Below are positions 7,202-16,650 of a stretch of DNA of 40,069 nt, piece after piece. The stretch's first letter is position 1; each line of letters begins with the position of its first letter. A model generated the notes under the pieces. That model was not told the origin of the DNA, did not search any database, and worked only from the letters and a program-made list of their open reading frames with translations. The position numbers were made by a program, and so were the translations under genes. The DNA is from T3Sed10-213 sp012519365. Lineage in GTDB: Bacteria > Planctomycetota > Phycisphaerae > Sedimentisphaerales > Anaerohalosphaeraceae. Location: positions 1 through 40,069 of the forward strand of contig JAPXLV010000021.1 in assembly GCA_033809355.1 (NCBI GenBank), read 5' to 3'.

Positions 7202-9760
7202 ATGGACGAAGAAAAGATAGAATCTCAGCCCGAGCGTTTTGAGGATATGGAAATCCTCGACGAAATGAAGAATTCGTATCTAAACTACGCGATGAGTGTG
7301 ATCGTGGCCCGTGCGCTGCCGGATGCGCGAGACGGGTTAAAGCCCTCTCAGCGTCGAATTCTGGTGGCGATGAACGATTTGAATCTTGGTCCGCGTTCCA
7401 AACACCGAAAGTGTGCCAAGATCGTCGGTGATACCAGCGGTAATTATCACCCCCACGGCGACCAGGCGACCTACGGTACGCTGGTTCGGCTGGGTCAGGA
7501 TTGGAATATGCGGGTACCGTTGGTGGACCCGCAGGGCAATTTCGGCAGTATTGATGCCGACCCGCCGGCAGCAATGCGTTATACCGAGGCCCGCTTGACG
7601 CAGGCGGCGATGGATATGCTTGAGGATCTCAAGCTGGATACGGTCGATTTTGTGCCGAACTATGACGAAACGCGTCAAGAGCCGCTGGTTTTGCCGGCCA
7701 AGTTTCCGAATCTACTGGTTAACGGTGCCAGCGGTATTGCGGTGGGGATGGCGACGAACCTGGCGCCGCACAATGTCGCCGAGGTGTGCGACGCATTGCT
7801 GTTGATGATTGATGATCCGGAATGCGGATTTAAGGATATTCTTGAAAAACTGCCCGGCCCGGATTTCCCCACCGGCGGGATTATTTGCGGGCGTAAAGGG
7901 ATTATTGATGCGTATGTCACCGGACGCGGCCATTTGCGGGTACGTGCCAAAGTGCATGTCGAAACCAACAAACGCGGCCGTGAGTCCATTATCGTTACTG
8001 AAATCCCTTATATGGTGGTCAAGACCAATATCGTTTCCAAGATTGCCGATTGTGTCAAAGACGGCGTGATTGAAGAGATTTCGGATATTCGGGATGAGTC
8101 CGACCGCAAGGGATTGCGGATTGTTGTGGAACTCAAGAAAGACGTGGACAGCAACGTCGTTCTGAATAAACTTTATCGCTATACGTCGCTGCAAACGACG
8201 TTTGCGGTCAACAATGTTGCGCTGGTCAATAATCGTCCCGAAACGCTCAACATTCGCCAACTGCTCAAACTGTACATCAGCCACCGGTTAAACGTCATTC
8301 GCCGGCGGACGCGGTTTTTGCTCCGCAAGTGCCTGAATCGCGCCCATATTCTCGAAGGGTTGATTCTGGCGGTCAGCGATATTGACGAGATCATCGCCTT
8401 GATCAAGGCCTCGCCGGATGCGCCGACCGCCAAAGAACGACTGATGACCAAGCCGCTGCGTTTGATAGAAGTGCAAACGCTTCGCACCTTGTTGCCGGCT
8501 TCGTTTGTCGATCAGCGGTCTCAGTCGGATCAATTCCTGACTGGACCGCAGGCCGATGCGATCTTAACGATGCAGCTTCAGCGGTTGACGGGGTTGGAAA
8601 TTGAAAAGCTGGCCAAAGAATACGCCGAGTTAACCGAGAAGATCGCCGATTATGAGGCGCTGCTGGCCAACCGAGACTTGCAGCTTGACGTAATTCGCGA
8701 AGACCTGTATGAGATCAAGGAAAAATACAAAAGCCCTCGTCGTACCGAGATCATTCAGGATGAGGCCGACACCTTCGAAATTGAAGACTTGATCGCCGAA
8801 GAAGAAACCCTTGTGATGATTACGCATGGCGGGTATATCAAACGAACGCCGTTGGATACCTATCGCAAGCAGGGACGCGGCGGCAAAGGTGTGATCGGCT
8901 CGGAAACCAAAGAAGGCGATTTTCTGGAGCATTTGTTTGTTGCTTCGACGCATGACTTTTTGCTGGTTTTTACCACACGGGGTGTGTGCTATTGGCTGAA
9001 AGTCTATAACATTCCCGAAATGAGCCGACAGAGCCGAGGACGCAATATCGTCAATCTGCTGAATTTGCCGCCGAACGAAAAGGTGATGTCAATTATCAAC
9101 GTGCGGGAATTTGATGACGATCATTACTTGATGACAGCCACCAAGAACGGCATTGTCAAAAAGACAGTACTCAGTGCCTACGGCAATCCGCGCAGCAACG
9201 GCCTGATCGCCCTGAAGATGGACGATGATGATATGCTGATCGGTGCGGCTATTACCGATGGAGACGATGAAATTATTCTCGGTACCCGTGAGGGGATGGC
9301 GATTCGATTTCATGAGTCGGATGTGCGGCCGATGGGACGAGTCAGCAGAGGAGTACGCGGCATCAAACTGCGAGAGGGGGATGAGGTGGTCGATATGGCG
9401 GTTGTCGAACCGGAAGCGTCACTGCTGACGGTCTGTGAACGGGGATACGGCAAGCGGACGCCGCTGGAAGACTATCGCTTGCAGAATCGCGGCGGGATTG
9501 GCCTGATCAATATCAAAACAACCGAACGAAACGGCAAGGTGGTTGCACTCAAGGCGGTTCACGACGGCGATGAATTGATGATGATCACCGCCAATGGAAT
9601 GATTGTTCGGACCGGGCTGGAAGAGGTGCGAACCATCGGACGCAATACCTCCGGCGTACGGCTGATTTCCTTGAAAGATGGTGACAAACTGGTGGCGGTG
9701 GCCCGGCTTGTGGTGGAAGATGAGGATGAAAGCGAAATGGCAACAACCGAAAACGTCTAA
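7202..9760 (+). CDS. gyrA: DNA gyrase subunit A
   Basis: This 852-aa subunit cuts and rejoins DNA in the A2B2 gyrase that introduces negative supercoils. The catalytic tyrosine is Y127 in AAMRYTEARL, equivalent to E. coli Y122 (offset 5). A GyrA-box-like QGRGGKG lies at 557-563 in the C-terminal wrapping domain, which argues for GyrA over ParC. The quinolone region reads YHPHGDQATYGTLVRL: residues equivalent to E. coli S83 and D87 are Q88 and G92, so both water-metal-ion bridge anchors are absent. The acidic tail (VVEDEDESE) resembles other gyrases. gyrB is not adjacent. holA follows 15 bp later, so a replication pair is likely co-transcribed. Confidence 0.96.
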   Translation: MDEEKIESQPERFEDMEILDEMKNSYLNYAMSVIVARALPDARDGLKPSQRRILVAMNDLNLGPRSKHRKCAKIVGDTSGNYHPHGDQATYGTLVRLGQDWNMRVPLVDPQGNFGSIDADPPAAMRYTEARLTQAAMDMLEDLKLDTVDFVPNYDETRQEPLVLPAKFPNLLVNGASGIAVGMATNLAPHNVAEVCDALLLMIDDPECGFKDILEKLPGPDFPTGGIICGRKGIIDAYVTGRGHLRVRAKVHVETNKRGRESIIVTEIPYMVVKTNIVSKIADCVKDGVIEEISDIRDESDRKGLRIVVELKKDVDSNVVLNKLYRYTSLQTTFAVNNVALVNNRPETLNIRQLLKLYISHRLNVIRRRTRFLLRKCLNRAHILEGLILAVSDIDEIIALIKASPDAPTAKERLMTKPLRLIEVQTLRTLLPASFVDQRSQSDQFLTGPQADAILTMQLQRLTGLEIEKLAKEYAELTEKIADYEALLANRDLQLDVIREDLYEIKEKYKSPRRTEIIQDEADTFEIEDLIAEEETLVMITHGGYIKRTPLDTYRKQGRGGKGVIGSETKEGDFLEHLFVASTHDFLLVFTTRGVCYWLKVYNIPEMSRQSRGRNIVNLLNLPPNEKVMSIINVREFDDDHYLMTATKNGIVKKTVLSAYGNPRSNGLIALKMDDDDMLIGAAITDGDDEIILGTREGMAIRFHESDVRPMGRVSRGVRGIKLREGDEVVDMAVVEPEASLLTVCERGYGKRTPLEDYRLQNRGGIGLINIKTTERNGKVVALKAVHDGDELMMITANGMIVRTGLEEVRTIGRNTSGVRLISLKDGDKLVAVARLVVEDEDESEMATTENV

Positions 9761-9775
9761 TAGAGGTTTTTAATC

Positions 9776-10798
9776 GTGGCCAAACGAACATCTCAAGTCA
9801 ATAAGCAAACGCCGTCGTTACCGCCAGTGTGTGTCTTGTTCGGACCGGATCCGTTTCTTGTTTCAAAAGAAGCGGAAAAGCGGCTTGACGCATTGCTTAG
9901 CGAAGAGGAGCGAATGACAGCGTTGTCCGAGCCGAAAGCCGAGGAAGCGAAGATTGCCGATGTTTTGGATGAATTGCGAACGGTGCCGTTTTTGTCGTCT
10001 CGGCGGGTGGTGCTGATCAAAGATGCCGAGAAGTTTGTAGACAATTACGGCGAGCAACTTCAGACGTATCTGGAATCTCCCAGTCCGACCGGTGTTTTGC
10101 TGATGACGATGGGCAATCTGGATAAGCGAACGCGGTTTTCCAGGGCTCTCCTGAAAATCGGCGGAGCGGTTGAGGTCGCGCCCCCAAAGTCCTCCGAGTT
10201 GCCCCGATTTGTCTCACATTATGCCCGGCAGGAGCACGGCATCGCGCTGGATTCGCGTTGCACCGCTCTGTTAGTGGAATTGACCGGCGACGACCCGGGA
10301 CGCCTCTGTCGCGAAATGGACAAATTGGCGCTGTATGTCGCGCCGGAAAAAAAGGTTAAAATCGAAGATATTGAGCAGCTTATCGGCCGTAACCGGATGT
10401 TTAATGCCTTTGAGGTCATTGATGGGATAACGCGCAATAGCCCCGCCCAGGCTCTGACACGGCTGCAAAAGATGTTCGCCGCGGATCGCAACGCGCAGTA
10501 CAGTGTTGTCGGAGCGTTCGGCTATCATTTCCGCAAGCTCTTTTCGGCTCGTGCCCTGATGGTTAAGGGGACAAACATCCAGCAGGCGATGCAAAAGGCC
10601 GGCGTGTTTTGGCAGCAAAAAGAGGCCTTTGCTGCTCAGCTTTCGCGTTTAACCCTCGAAGAGATTGCATGGGTACTGGGGGAGTTGGGCCGGATCGATC
10701 ACGACATCAAAACCGGCCGTACCACCGCCCCGGTCGCGATGGAGCGTTTGGTCGTTCGTTTGTTCGAAATGCAGCAGAAATCGAGATGCCGACAATAA
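9776..10798 (+). CDS. holA: DNA polymerase III delta subunit
   Basis: This 340-aa clamp-loader subunit opens the beta sliding clamp. The start region PPVCVLFGPDPFLVSKEAEKR is the HolA-type degenerate AAA+ N-terminus without a working Walker A. ELRTVPFLSSRRVVLIKDAEKF and the C-terminal helical collar segment (GRIDHDIKTGRT, the usual L..D..IK.G pattern) support the call. The length is typical. The start is GTG at 9776 with AGAGG about 10 bases upstream. It probably forms a unit with gyrA. A promoter-like gap separates it from the next genes. Confidence 0.9.
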   Translation: MAKRTSQVNKQTPSLPPVCVLFGPDPFLVSKEAEKRLDALLSEEERMTALSEPKAEEAKIADVLDELRTVPFLSSRRVVLIKDAEKFVDNYGEQLQTYLESPSPTGVLLMTMGNLDKRTRFSRALLKIGGAVEVAPPKSSELPRFVSHYARQEHGIALDSRCTALLVELTGDDPGRLCREMDKLALYVAPEKKVKIEDIEQLIGRNRMFNAFEVIDGITRNSPAQALTRLQKMFAADRNAQYSVVGAFGYHFRKLFSARALMVKGTNIQQAMQKAGVFWQQKEAFAAQLSRLTLEEIAWVLGELGRIDHDIKTGRTTAPVAMERLVVRLFEMQQKSRCRQ

Positions 10799-10861
10799 TT
10801 GTGTTGAAAAAGTCTCGATCTCTTTTATATTTGACTTGCTTATGGCTCAAAAAGATAAATT

Positions 10862-10867
10862 TATAAT
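10862..10867 (+). promoter_or_regulatory. Candidate -10 box upstream of nfnA
   Basis: A perfect TATAAT stands at 10862-10867, about 45 bases before the nfnA start. No good -35 lies at the right distance: TTGACT at 10831 is 25 bases away and TTGCTT at 10836 is 20 away. The nfn genes may therefore have their own, possibly activator-assisted, promoter in the 114-bp gap after holA. Confidence 0.4.
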
Positions 10868-10912
10868 AAAACCTCGCAAGAAACCCAAGAAACCACTTAA
10901 GAGGATAAAGAG

Positions 10913-11773
10913 TTGCTGTATCAAATAACAAACAAGAAGCAACTTTCGGAAAATGTTTTCCAGATGGACGTGGTCGCGCCGCTGGTTGCTCAGGCTCGAA
11001 AGGCCGGTCAGTTTGTGATTGTTTCGCCGGATGCCGAAACCGGCGAGCGGATTCCGCTGACCATAGCCGGGGCCGATCCCGAAAAAGGGACGATTCGCCT
11101 GATTTTTCAGCGTGTGGGAAAAACCACTGCACTGATGGCAGAGATTCCCGAAGGGGGGACCCTGGGGTATGTGGCCGGGCCGTTGGGGCGTCCGACGCAC
11201 ATTGAAACGTTCGGGACGGTCGTTTGTGTGGGCGGGGGAATCGGTGTTGCGCCGCTGCTGCCGATAGCCACCGCGATGAAGGAGGCCGGCAATAAAGTGA
11301 TCTCGATTCTGGGGGCACGTTCGAAGGAATTATTGATTCTCGAAGAGGAGTTCACCGCTCTAAGCGATCAGATCGTTATTGTTACCGATGACGGTTCGTA
11401 CGGCCGTAAGGCATTGGTAACCGAACCGCTAAAAGAAATCTGTGCCGGCGCACCCAAGCCGGATCTGGCTGTGGCCATCGGCCCGACGATTATGATGAAA
11501 TTCTGCTGCGAAGTAACGCGTGAATATGCCGTGCCGACGCAGGTGTCGCTCAATACCATTATGGTGGACGGGACAGGAATGTGCGGCGGCTGTCGTGTTG
11601 AGGTGGGCGGACAGACCAAGTTTGTCTGTGTTGATGGCCCGGAGTTTGATGGACATCAGGTGAATTTCGATTTGATGATGCGTCGGATGAATGCCTTCAA
11701 GGACCTCGAAAAACGTGCTCTCGAGCAATATTATAAAGAACACAAGTGCAAAATCGGACTGGATCGAAAGTGA
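10913..11773 (+). CDS. nfnA: NfnA-type ferredoxin:NADP+ oxidoreductase small subunit
   Basis: This 286-aa FAD/NAD-binding oxidoreductase is of the NfnA/SudB type. Residues 1-100 are the FAD-binding barrel (KAGQFVIVSP, RIPLTIAG). VVCVGGGIGVAPLLPIA (about 103-119) begins the NAD domain. A [2Fe-2S] site is formed by D219 and C224, C227 and C239 (DGTGMCGGCR, KFVCVDGPEF). With NfnB it would couple NADH and reduced ferredoxin oxidation to NADP+ reduction by flavin-based bifurcation. The start is TTG at 10913: AAGAGG at 10899-10904 sits 8 bases upstream and no better start fits. SudAB sulfide dehydrogenase activity is an alternative reading of the same family. Confidence 0.88.
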   Translation: MLYQITNKKQLSENVFQMDVVAPLVAQARKAGQFVIVSPDAETGERIPLTIAGADPEKGTIRLIFQRVGKTTALMAEIPEGGTLGYVAGPLGRPTHIETFGTVVCVGGGIGVAPLLPIATAMKEAGNKVISILGARSKELLILEEEFTALSDQIVIVTDDGSYGRKALVTEPLKEICAGAPKPDLAVAIGPTIMMKFCCEVTREYAVPTQVSLNTIMVDGTGMCGGCRVEVGGQTKFVCVDGPEFDGHQVNFDLMMRRMNAFKDLEKRALEQYYKEHKCKIGLDRK

Positions 11774-11775
11774 GA

Positions 11776-13257
11776 ATGCCGACTAACCCCGAAGATCTCA
11801 ATAGAGATGAACAGCAAGCCTGTTTGCAGCAGTTGCTGGATAAACTGGCCAAAGATCGGTATGCGATTGCCCCTCAGCCGATGCCGACGCAAGACCCGAT
11901 TAAGCGGCGGCGTACTATGACGGAAGTGGCATTGGGGTACACCGAAACGCAGGCTCGGCTCGAGGCGCTGCGCTGTTTGCAATGTGCCAACGCCCCCTGT
12001 ATGGAAGGTTGTCCGGTGCGGATCCGAATTCGGGATTTTATCGCCGAAATTGCGCGCGGGGAGTATGGGGCCGCACTGGCGATTATTAAGGAAAACTCGC
12101 TGCTGCCGGCGGTATGCGGCAGGGTCTGTCCGCAGGAGGTACAGTGTCAGGAGCGGTGCACGGTCGGCAAGAAATTCAAGGATGTCAATATGAGCGTGTC
12201 CATCGGTCGGCTGGAACGTTATGTAGCCGATCTGGCGCAAGGCGGGGGACAAACGCCGGCGGTTGCCCCGCCGACCGGTAAGAAGGTTGCCGTCGTCGGT
12301 TCCGGGCCGGGCGGTATCGTCGTTGCGGCCGATACCCGACGAGCCGGACACGATGTGACGTTGTTTGAGGCGTTTCACAAGCCCGGCGGAGTAATGATTT
12401 ACGGTATTCCTGAATTTCGCCTGCCCAAGGCGATTGCGCAGCAAGAGATCGATGTGCTGAAGAAAATGGGCGTCAAAATCGTCTGCAATTTTATTGTAGG
12501 ACGGACCCGCACGATTGAGCAGTTGATGAAGGAGGATGGTTTTGAGGCGGTCTATATCGGCGTCGGGGCGGGACTGCCCAAGTTTATGGGCATTGAAGGT
12601 GAGCATTTGGTCGGGGTTTACAGCGCCAACGAGTACCTGACGCGGGCGAATCTGATGAGGGCGTATGAATTCGGCAAAGGATCCGACACTCCTATCACTG
12701 TCAGTAAAAATGTTGCCGTCGTCGGCGGGGGCAACGTGGCGATGGACGCGGCCCGCATGGCCGTGCGTCTTGGAGCCGAGAATGTCTATCTGGTCTATCG
12801 CCGCAGCGAAGCAGAGATGCCGGCCCGTGTTGAAGAAGTCCATCACGCCAAAGAAGAAGGCGTTATCTTTTGTACGTTGCAAAATCCCAAACGGATCCTC
12901 GGCAATGCGGACGGCCATGTGGTCGGAATGGAATGTTTGCGGTATGAGTTGGGCGAGCCGGATGAGTCCGGCCGTCGGCGTCCTGTGGCTATCAAAGGCA
13001 GCGAGTTTGTGATGGATGTCGATACGGTCATTGTGGCCATCGGCAACAAGGCCAATCCGCTGATTCAGCAAACCACGCCCGGGCTGGAGTTTAATCAGTG
13101 GGGCAATATCGTTGTCGATGAAAACTGCCGTACGTCGTTGAAGGGGGTGTATGCCGGTGGGGATATCGTCTTGGGTGCAGCGACGGTTATTCTGGCGATG
13201 GGACAGGGTCGTATCGCAGCACAAGCCATTAATGCAGATTTGGCCCCTCCCACGTAG
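11776..13257 (+). CDS. nfnB: NfnB-type large subunit (glutamate synthase small-subunit-like)
   Basis: This 493-aa protein is the bifurcating subunit partner of NfnA. Eight N-terminal cysteines (C67, C70, C75, C79 and C114, C118, C124, C128) match two [4Fe-4S] sites. VAVVGSGPGG is the FAD-binding Rossmann loop, and VAVVGGGNVAMDAARMA is the NADP(H)-binding loop. GAATVILAMGQGRIAAQAIN closes the FAD site. ATG 11776 lies 2 bp after the nfnA stop. The frame is open further upstream (GTG 11746, GTG 11770), but those starts run back into nfnA. A homotetrameric glutamate synthase small subunit is similar, but the adjacent NfnA favours NfnB. No glutamate synthase large subunit is present. Confidence 0.9.
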   Translation: MPTNPEDLNRDEQQACLQQLLDKLAKDRYAIAPQPMPTQDPIKRRRTMTEVALGYTETQARLEALRCLQCANAPCMEGCPVRIRIRDFIAEIARGEYGAALAIIKENSLLPAVCGRVCPQEVQCQERCTVGKKFKDVNMSVSIGRLERYVADLAQGGGQTPAVAPPTGKKVAVVGSGPGGIVVAADTRRAGHDVTLFEAFHKPGGVMIYGIPEFRLPKAIAQQEIDVLKKMGVKIVCNFIVGRTRTIEQLMKEDGFEAVYIGVGAGLPKFMGIEGEHLVGVYSANEYLTRANLMRAYEFGKGSDTPITVSKNVAVVGGGNVAMDAARMAVRLGAENVYLVYRRSEAEMPARVEEVHHAKEEGVIFCTLQNPKRILGNADGHVVGMECLRYELGEPDESGRRRPVAIKGSEFVMDVDTVIVAIGNKANPLIQQTTPGLEFNQWGNIVVDENCRTSLKGVYAGGDIVLGAATVILAMGQGRIAAQAINADLAPPT

Positions 13258-13319
13258 CAGCCAAACCGCTGCTTTGTGCCGGATCTGCCAGCCTTTATAG
13301 GTTTTTCGGGCTGAGCCGC

Positions 13320-15347
13320 TTATTCTGTTTTATGGATCATTTGCCAGGCGCGAATGACCTCGGCAACGCTCCAGGCCTGTGCAAAGGCTCCGCGGGGTTC
13401 GTGCGGCGGGTCGCCTTCAAAGATTTCAGAGATCGACCCGATGCACGCCTCTTCTTCCAGATGCCGCAGCAGCGGGCTTAGCCAGATATGGCACTTTCGC
13501 CTGGCATCATTGCTGAAGTTGCTGGTTTTCAGGTACGCCTCAATAAACGGCCCGATGAGCCATGCCCAGACAGTGCCCTGATGATAGGCGGCATCGCGCT
13601 GGGCCTGATGGCCGAAATAACGCCCTTTGTATCGCGGGTCACTGGGCGCCAGCGTCCGTAATCCGCGAGAGGTTAGCAGTTCTCGTTGGACTGTGGCGAC
13701 CACCTTTTTCTGCTTGTCCGGATCCAGCGGCGAATAAGGCAGCGAGACCGCCAGAATCTGATTCGGACGAAGGCTTGCATCAGCCGTCCCGTCCGGCAAC
13801 ACGCAATCGTTCAAATAGCCCAGTGGTTCATTCCAGAACACCTGAACAAAGCTTTCGGCCACCTGCTTGGCCAACTCCGCATAAAAACGGGCGTTGTCCT
13901 CCTGTCGGTTTTTGTAGTATTTTGCCAAATGGCACAGGGCGTTGTACCACAGGGCATTGACCTCGACCGCTTTGCCGTGGCGAGGCGTAAAACACACGCC
14001 GTCAAACTTGGCATCCATCCATGTCAATTGCGTCTGAGCGTCGCCGCCGGTAACCAGTTTGTCGGCATCGGTGTGGATGTTAAAACGTGTGCCGCGTCGA
14101 TACGATTCGACAATCCATTTGATGGCAGGCAAAAGAGTTTTGGCAAAACTTCGGATATTACCGGTTTTCTTTAGCCAAGCAAAGGCCGCGTGGATAAACC
14201 ACAGGGAGGCGTCGATGCTATTGTAGTGCGGCCGGCCGCCGTAATCGTCGAAACGATTGGGAATCATACCTTCACTGACGGCTCCGGCAAATGTTTTCAG
14301 CACACCCCAGGCGGTGTCAGTCCGCCCCGTGCAAAGACACAACCCCTCCAACGCAATAAACGTATCGCGTCCCCAATCCAGAAACCATGGATAACCGGCC
14401 ATAATGGTCGGCGTTGTTTCATTTTGAATGACCCGTTCAGTGACGAATTGACCTGCGGCTAAAAATAAATGCCGCTTGATGGGATGCGGGGGTTCGCAGG
14501 TCGCCAGCAGCTCCTTCTCGCGCAGGCGCAGCGCGTCAATCGCCACATCAATATCCATCGCTTCCAACTCAACGGGATTGAGGCTGTCGGTCAGCGCTGC
14601 CCAGAGGATAAGTCGTGTCGGCTCGCTGATTCGGGCGGCATAACGGCCCGGCGACCACAAGTCCTCAAAACAGTCCTGCCCTCGAAATCGATCAATGCGG
14701 TACAAAAAGCGATGCCACCACTGCGGATCGTCGGCATAGTCCATTCCTTCGCTTCGCAGCGTCAATTTGCCGATGCGCGGCTGGTTGGCCTGATGAATGA
14801 TCACATCGCCCTGATCGGTATGAACACTCTGCAGGTCGGTGGTGCTGTTTTGCAGGCTGTGAAAATCCCGCATCGCCGCAAACGGACGCACCGCTATCTC
14901 AAATTCCGCGCACACATTGCTGAATTCATAAACCACGGTCGCCACGTCGGAATCCGGCAGCAAATAAATCGACTTGGTCAAATCGGCGATGCCCAGTTCA
15001 TAGTCAAAATGCACGCCGAGATTTTTTCGAAATTGGGTCAGATATTCATAGCCGCGGGGATGAAACGTGCGATCAAATTCAAACGTGCTCAGCGCGATGG
15101 TGTTATCATTGCAGGTTACGGTTTCCAAACAATTGGACAACGCCGCGATGCGATTGGCCGGCGGGGTCAGCGAGCCGATCAGCAGCCCATGATAGCGCCG
15201 TGTGTTGCAGCCGATGACGGTGCCGCTGGCAAAGCCCGCGCGACTGTTGGTCAGGAGCCATTCTTTGCCCGCCAGTTCGTCGGCGCTGTAACGCGGCGTC
15301 AAAACCTTTAACACTTCCGGCTCTGTGTGATGACTTGCTGTTTCCAT
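13320..15347 (-). CDS. Glycogen debranching enzyme (amylo-alpha-1,6-glucosidase, GH133 type)
   Basis: This 675-aa protein has an N-terminal GDE_N-like beta domain (TNSRAGFASGTVIGCNTRRYHG, GLLIGSLTPP) and a C-terminal (alpha/alpha)6 barrel. In the barrel GYPWFLDWGRDTFIALEGL (about 315-333), GGRPHYNSIDASLWFI and a late YHQGTVWAWLIGPFIEAYL segment are characteristic of archaeal/bacterial debranching enzymes. It would hydrolyse alpha-1,6 branch points in glycogen. No signal peptide is present, so it acts in the cytoplasm. A strong SD (GGGAGG) precedes the ATG. It is the last gene of a minus-strand operon after GT4 and GH57 genes, 46 bp from the latter. Confidence 0.92.
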   Translation of the reverse strand: METASHHTEPEVLKVLTPRYSADELAGKEWLLTNSRAGFASGTVIGCNTRRYHGLLIGSLTPPANRIAALSNCLETVTCNDNTIALSTFEFDRTFHPRGYEYLTQFRKNLGVHFDYELGIADLTKSIYLLPDSDVATVVYEFSNVCAEFEIAVRPFAAMRDFHSLQNSTTDLQSVHTDQGDVIIHQANQPRIGKLTLRSEGMDYADDPQWWHRFLYRIDRFRGQDCFEDLWSPGRYAARISEPTRLILWAALTDSLNPVELEAMDIDVAIDALRLREKELLATCEPPHPIKRHLFLAAGQFVTERVIQNETTPTIMAGYPWFLDWGRDTFIALEGLCLCTGRTDTAWGVLKTFAGAVSEGMIPNRFDDYGGRPHYNSIDASLWFIHAAFAWLKKTGNIRSFAKTLLPAIKWIVESYRRGTRFNIHTDADKLVTGGDAQTQLTWMDAKFDGVCFTPRHGKAVEVNALWYNALCHLAKYYKNRQEDNARFYAELAKQVAESFVQVFWNEPLGYLNDCVLPDGTADASLRPNQILAVSLPYSPLDPDKQKKVVATVQRELLTSRGLRTLAPSDPRYKGRYFGHQAQRDAAYHQGTVWAWLIGPFIEAYLKTSNFSNDARRKCHIWLSPLLRHLEEEACIGSISEIFEGDPPHEPRGAFAQAWSVAEVIRAWQMIHKTE

Positions 15348-15393
15348 AGGCGTTCCCTCCCTGGCCGCGCGGTGGTGATTGCCGCCGCTGATG

Positions 15394-16614
15394 TTAAGAC
15401 GTCCGTTCCGCCGTCTGCGGCCTGCTGCTGATCAGCGACTGGCTGCAGCGTTCCTTCAAATTGTTCAGGACGTTCATAAAATTAATATACGAGTCATAAG
15501 GCGATTCGTAAGGATTAAAATATTTGTGAACGTCGCCGTCGGAAAAGTACTTGGTGCACATATAGTAAAAATGATCCGATGTTTGGAGTTTGCGCCAGTC
15601 TTCGAGAATTTCCTGGTTACAGGTCTGTTTGACGAGTTTTTCCAGTTTATACACTTCGTGAAGCGCGTTGGACTGCATCGCATTGCCCAGCCATGCCGAC
15701 AAATCACGTTCGATATCGGCCCAACTGATAATATGCGGCACATCAATCGTATCGACCGGTTCGTAAGTGTCGATGACCTCGCTGGGGGTTTTAAAATCAT
15801 TGTCGGGGTGTTTGAGGATTTCTTCGGGCAATTGACGCATAAAATCAAAAATGCCGGTGTCCTGCCATTGATGCTCGCCGAAGGTTTCGTAATCCATAAA
15901 CAAATTGACAACCTGCCCATTGCCGTTGACATGGTTGATCCATCCGGCAAATTTTTCGGCCAGCAGGGGGTATTCGTTCCATTCTCGATTGCCGAAACGA
16001 AATGCGATATCGTCACTGAGTGAATAGTTTTTCAGAAGCAGCCGCAATCGTTTGCAGCCAACCGGCCGATAGACAAAATTGCTGCTGCGATGTCCCAAAA
16101 TGTGGTCGGCCCCTTCAGTGATGATGCCGTCGAAGCGATCAATCGATTCAATAATCTCAGCCAGACGATTGTTGTAAATCAGTTCCGTATTGCGAAAGAC
16201 ACGGGGTTTTTGCCCGAACAGACGTTCGATGGTATCGGTGTGTTTGCTGATTTGCTCAAGAAATTCGTCGCGCGAGTACAGAAAACTCAGGCTGTGATAA
16301 TAGGTCTCGGCCAAAAATTCTACGCAGCCGGTATCGGCCAGCGCATCAAATGTACTCATCACCTCCGGGCAGTATTTTTGTAATTGCTCGATGACGACGC
16401 CGGTCAGGCTGAAAGCGACTCGAAACCGCCCCTCATAACGCCGTATAATGTCCAACAAAAGCCGATTGGTCGGCAGATAGCATTTGTTAGCGACTTTTCG
16501 GCAGATGGACGCGTTTTTGAATTCGTCAAAATACCGCGGCGACCGGTCAAAGACCGTATAATGCCGAAGTCGGAACGGTTGATGGACTTGGAAATAAAAA
16601 CAAACCGACGCCAT
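15394..16614 (-). CDS. GH57 family alpha-amylase/glucanotransferase-like enzyme
   Basis: This 406-aa protein starts ASVCFYFQVHQPFRLRHY, the first GH57 conserved region (HQP). The catalytic nucleophile is E144 in FRNTELIYNN, and the acid/base is D241 in FMDYETFGEHQW. ETYYHSLSFL and TEGADHIL are other family regions. No signal peptide is seen, so it acts on intracellular glucan. GH57 includes amylases, 4-alpha-glucanotransferases and branching enzymes. The length and the MDYETFGEH form fit the short amylase-like group found beside GT4 glycogen synthases, but the exact reaction is not fixed by sequence. It is in the middle of the glycogen operon. Confidence 0.9.
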   Translation of the reverse strand: MASVCFYFQVHQPFRLRHYTVFDRSPRYFDEFKNASICRKVANKCYLPTNRLLLDIIRRYEGRFRVAFSLTGVVIEQLQKYCPEVMSTFDALADTGCVEFLAETYYHSLSFLYSRDEFLEQISKHTDTIERLFGQKPRVFRNTELIYNNRLAEIIESIDRFDGIITEGADHILGHRSSNFVYRPVGCKRLRLLLKNYSLSDDIAFRFGNREWNEYPLLAEKFAGWINHVNGNGQVVNLFMDYETFGEHQWQDTGIFDFMRQLPEEILKHPDNDFKTPSEVIDTYEPVDTIDVPHIISWADIERDLSAWLGNAMQSNALHEVYKLEKLVKQTCNQEILEDWRKLQTSDHFYYMCTKYFSDGDVHKYFNPYESPYDSYINFMNVLNNLKERCSQSLISSRPQTAERTS

Positions 16615-16650
16615 AGCAGCACCCTCAGTTGTTCAAAGCCGTTTCTGTTG

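Noticed and set aside
10831..10867. TTGACT and TATAAT as a standard promoter for nfnA
   Set aside because: The spacer is 25 bases, too long for sigma70. Only the -10 box was kept, with low confidence.
11731..13224. 497-codon minus-strand open frame opposite nfnB
   Set aside because: nfnB has clear cofactor motifs on the plus strand. The antisense translation has no family features.
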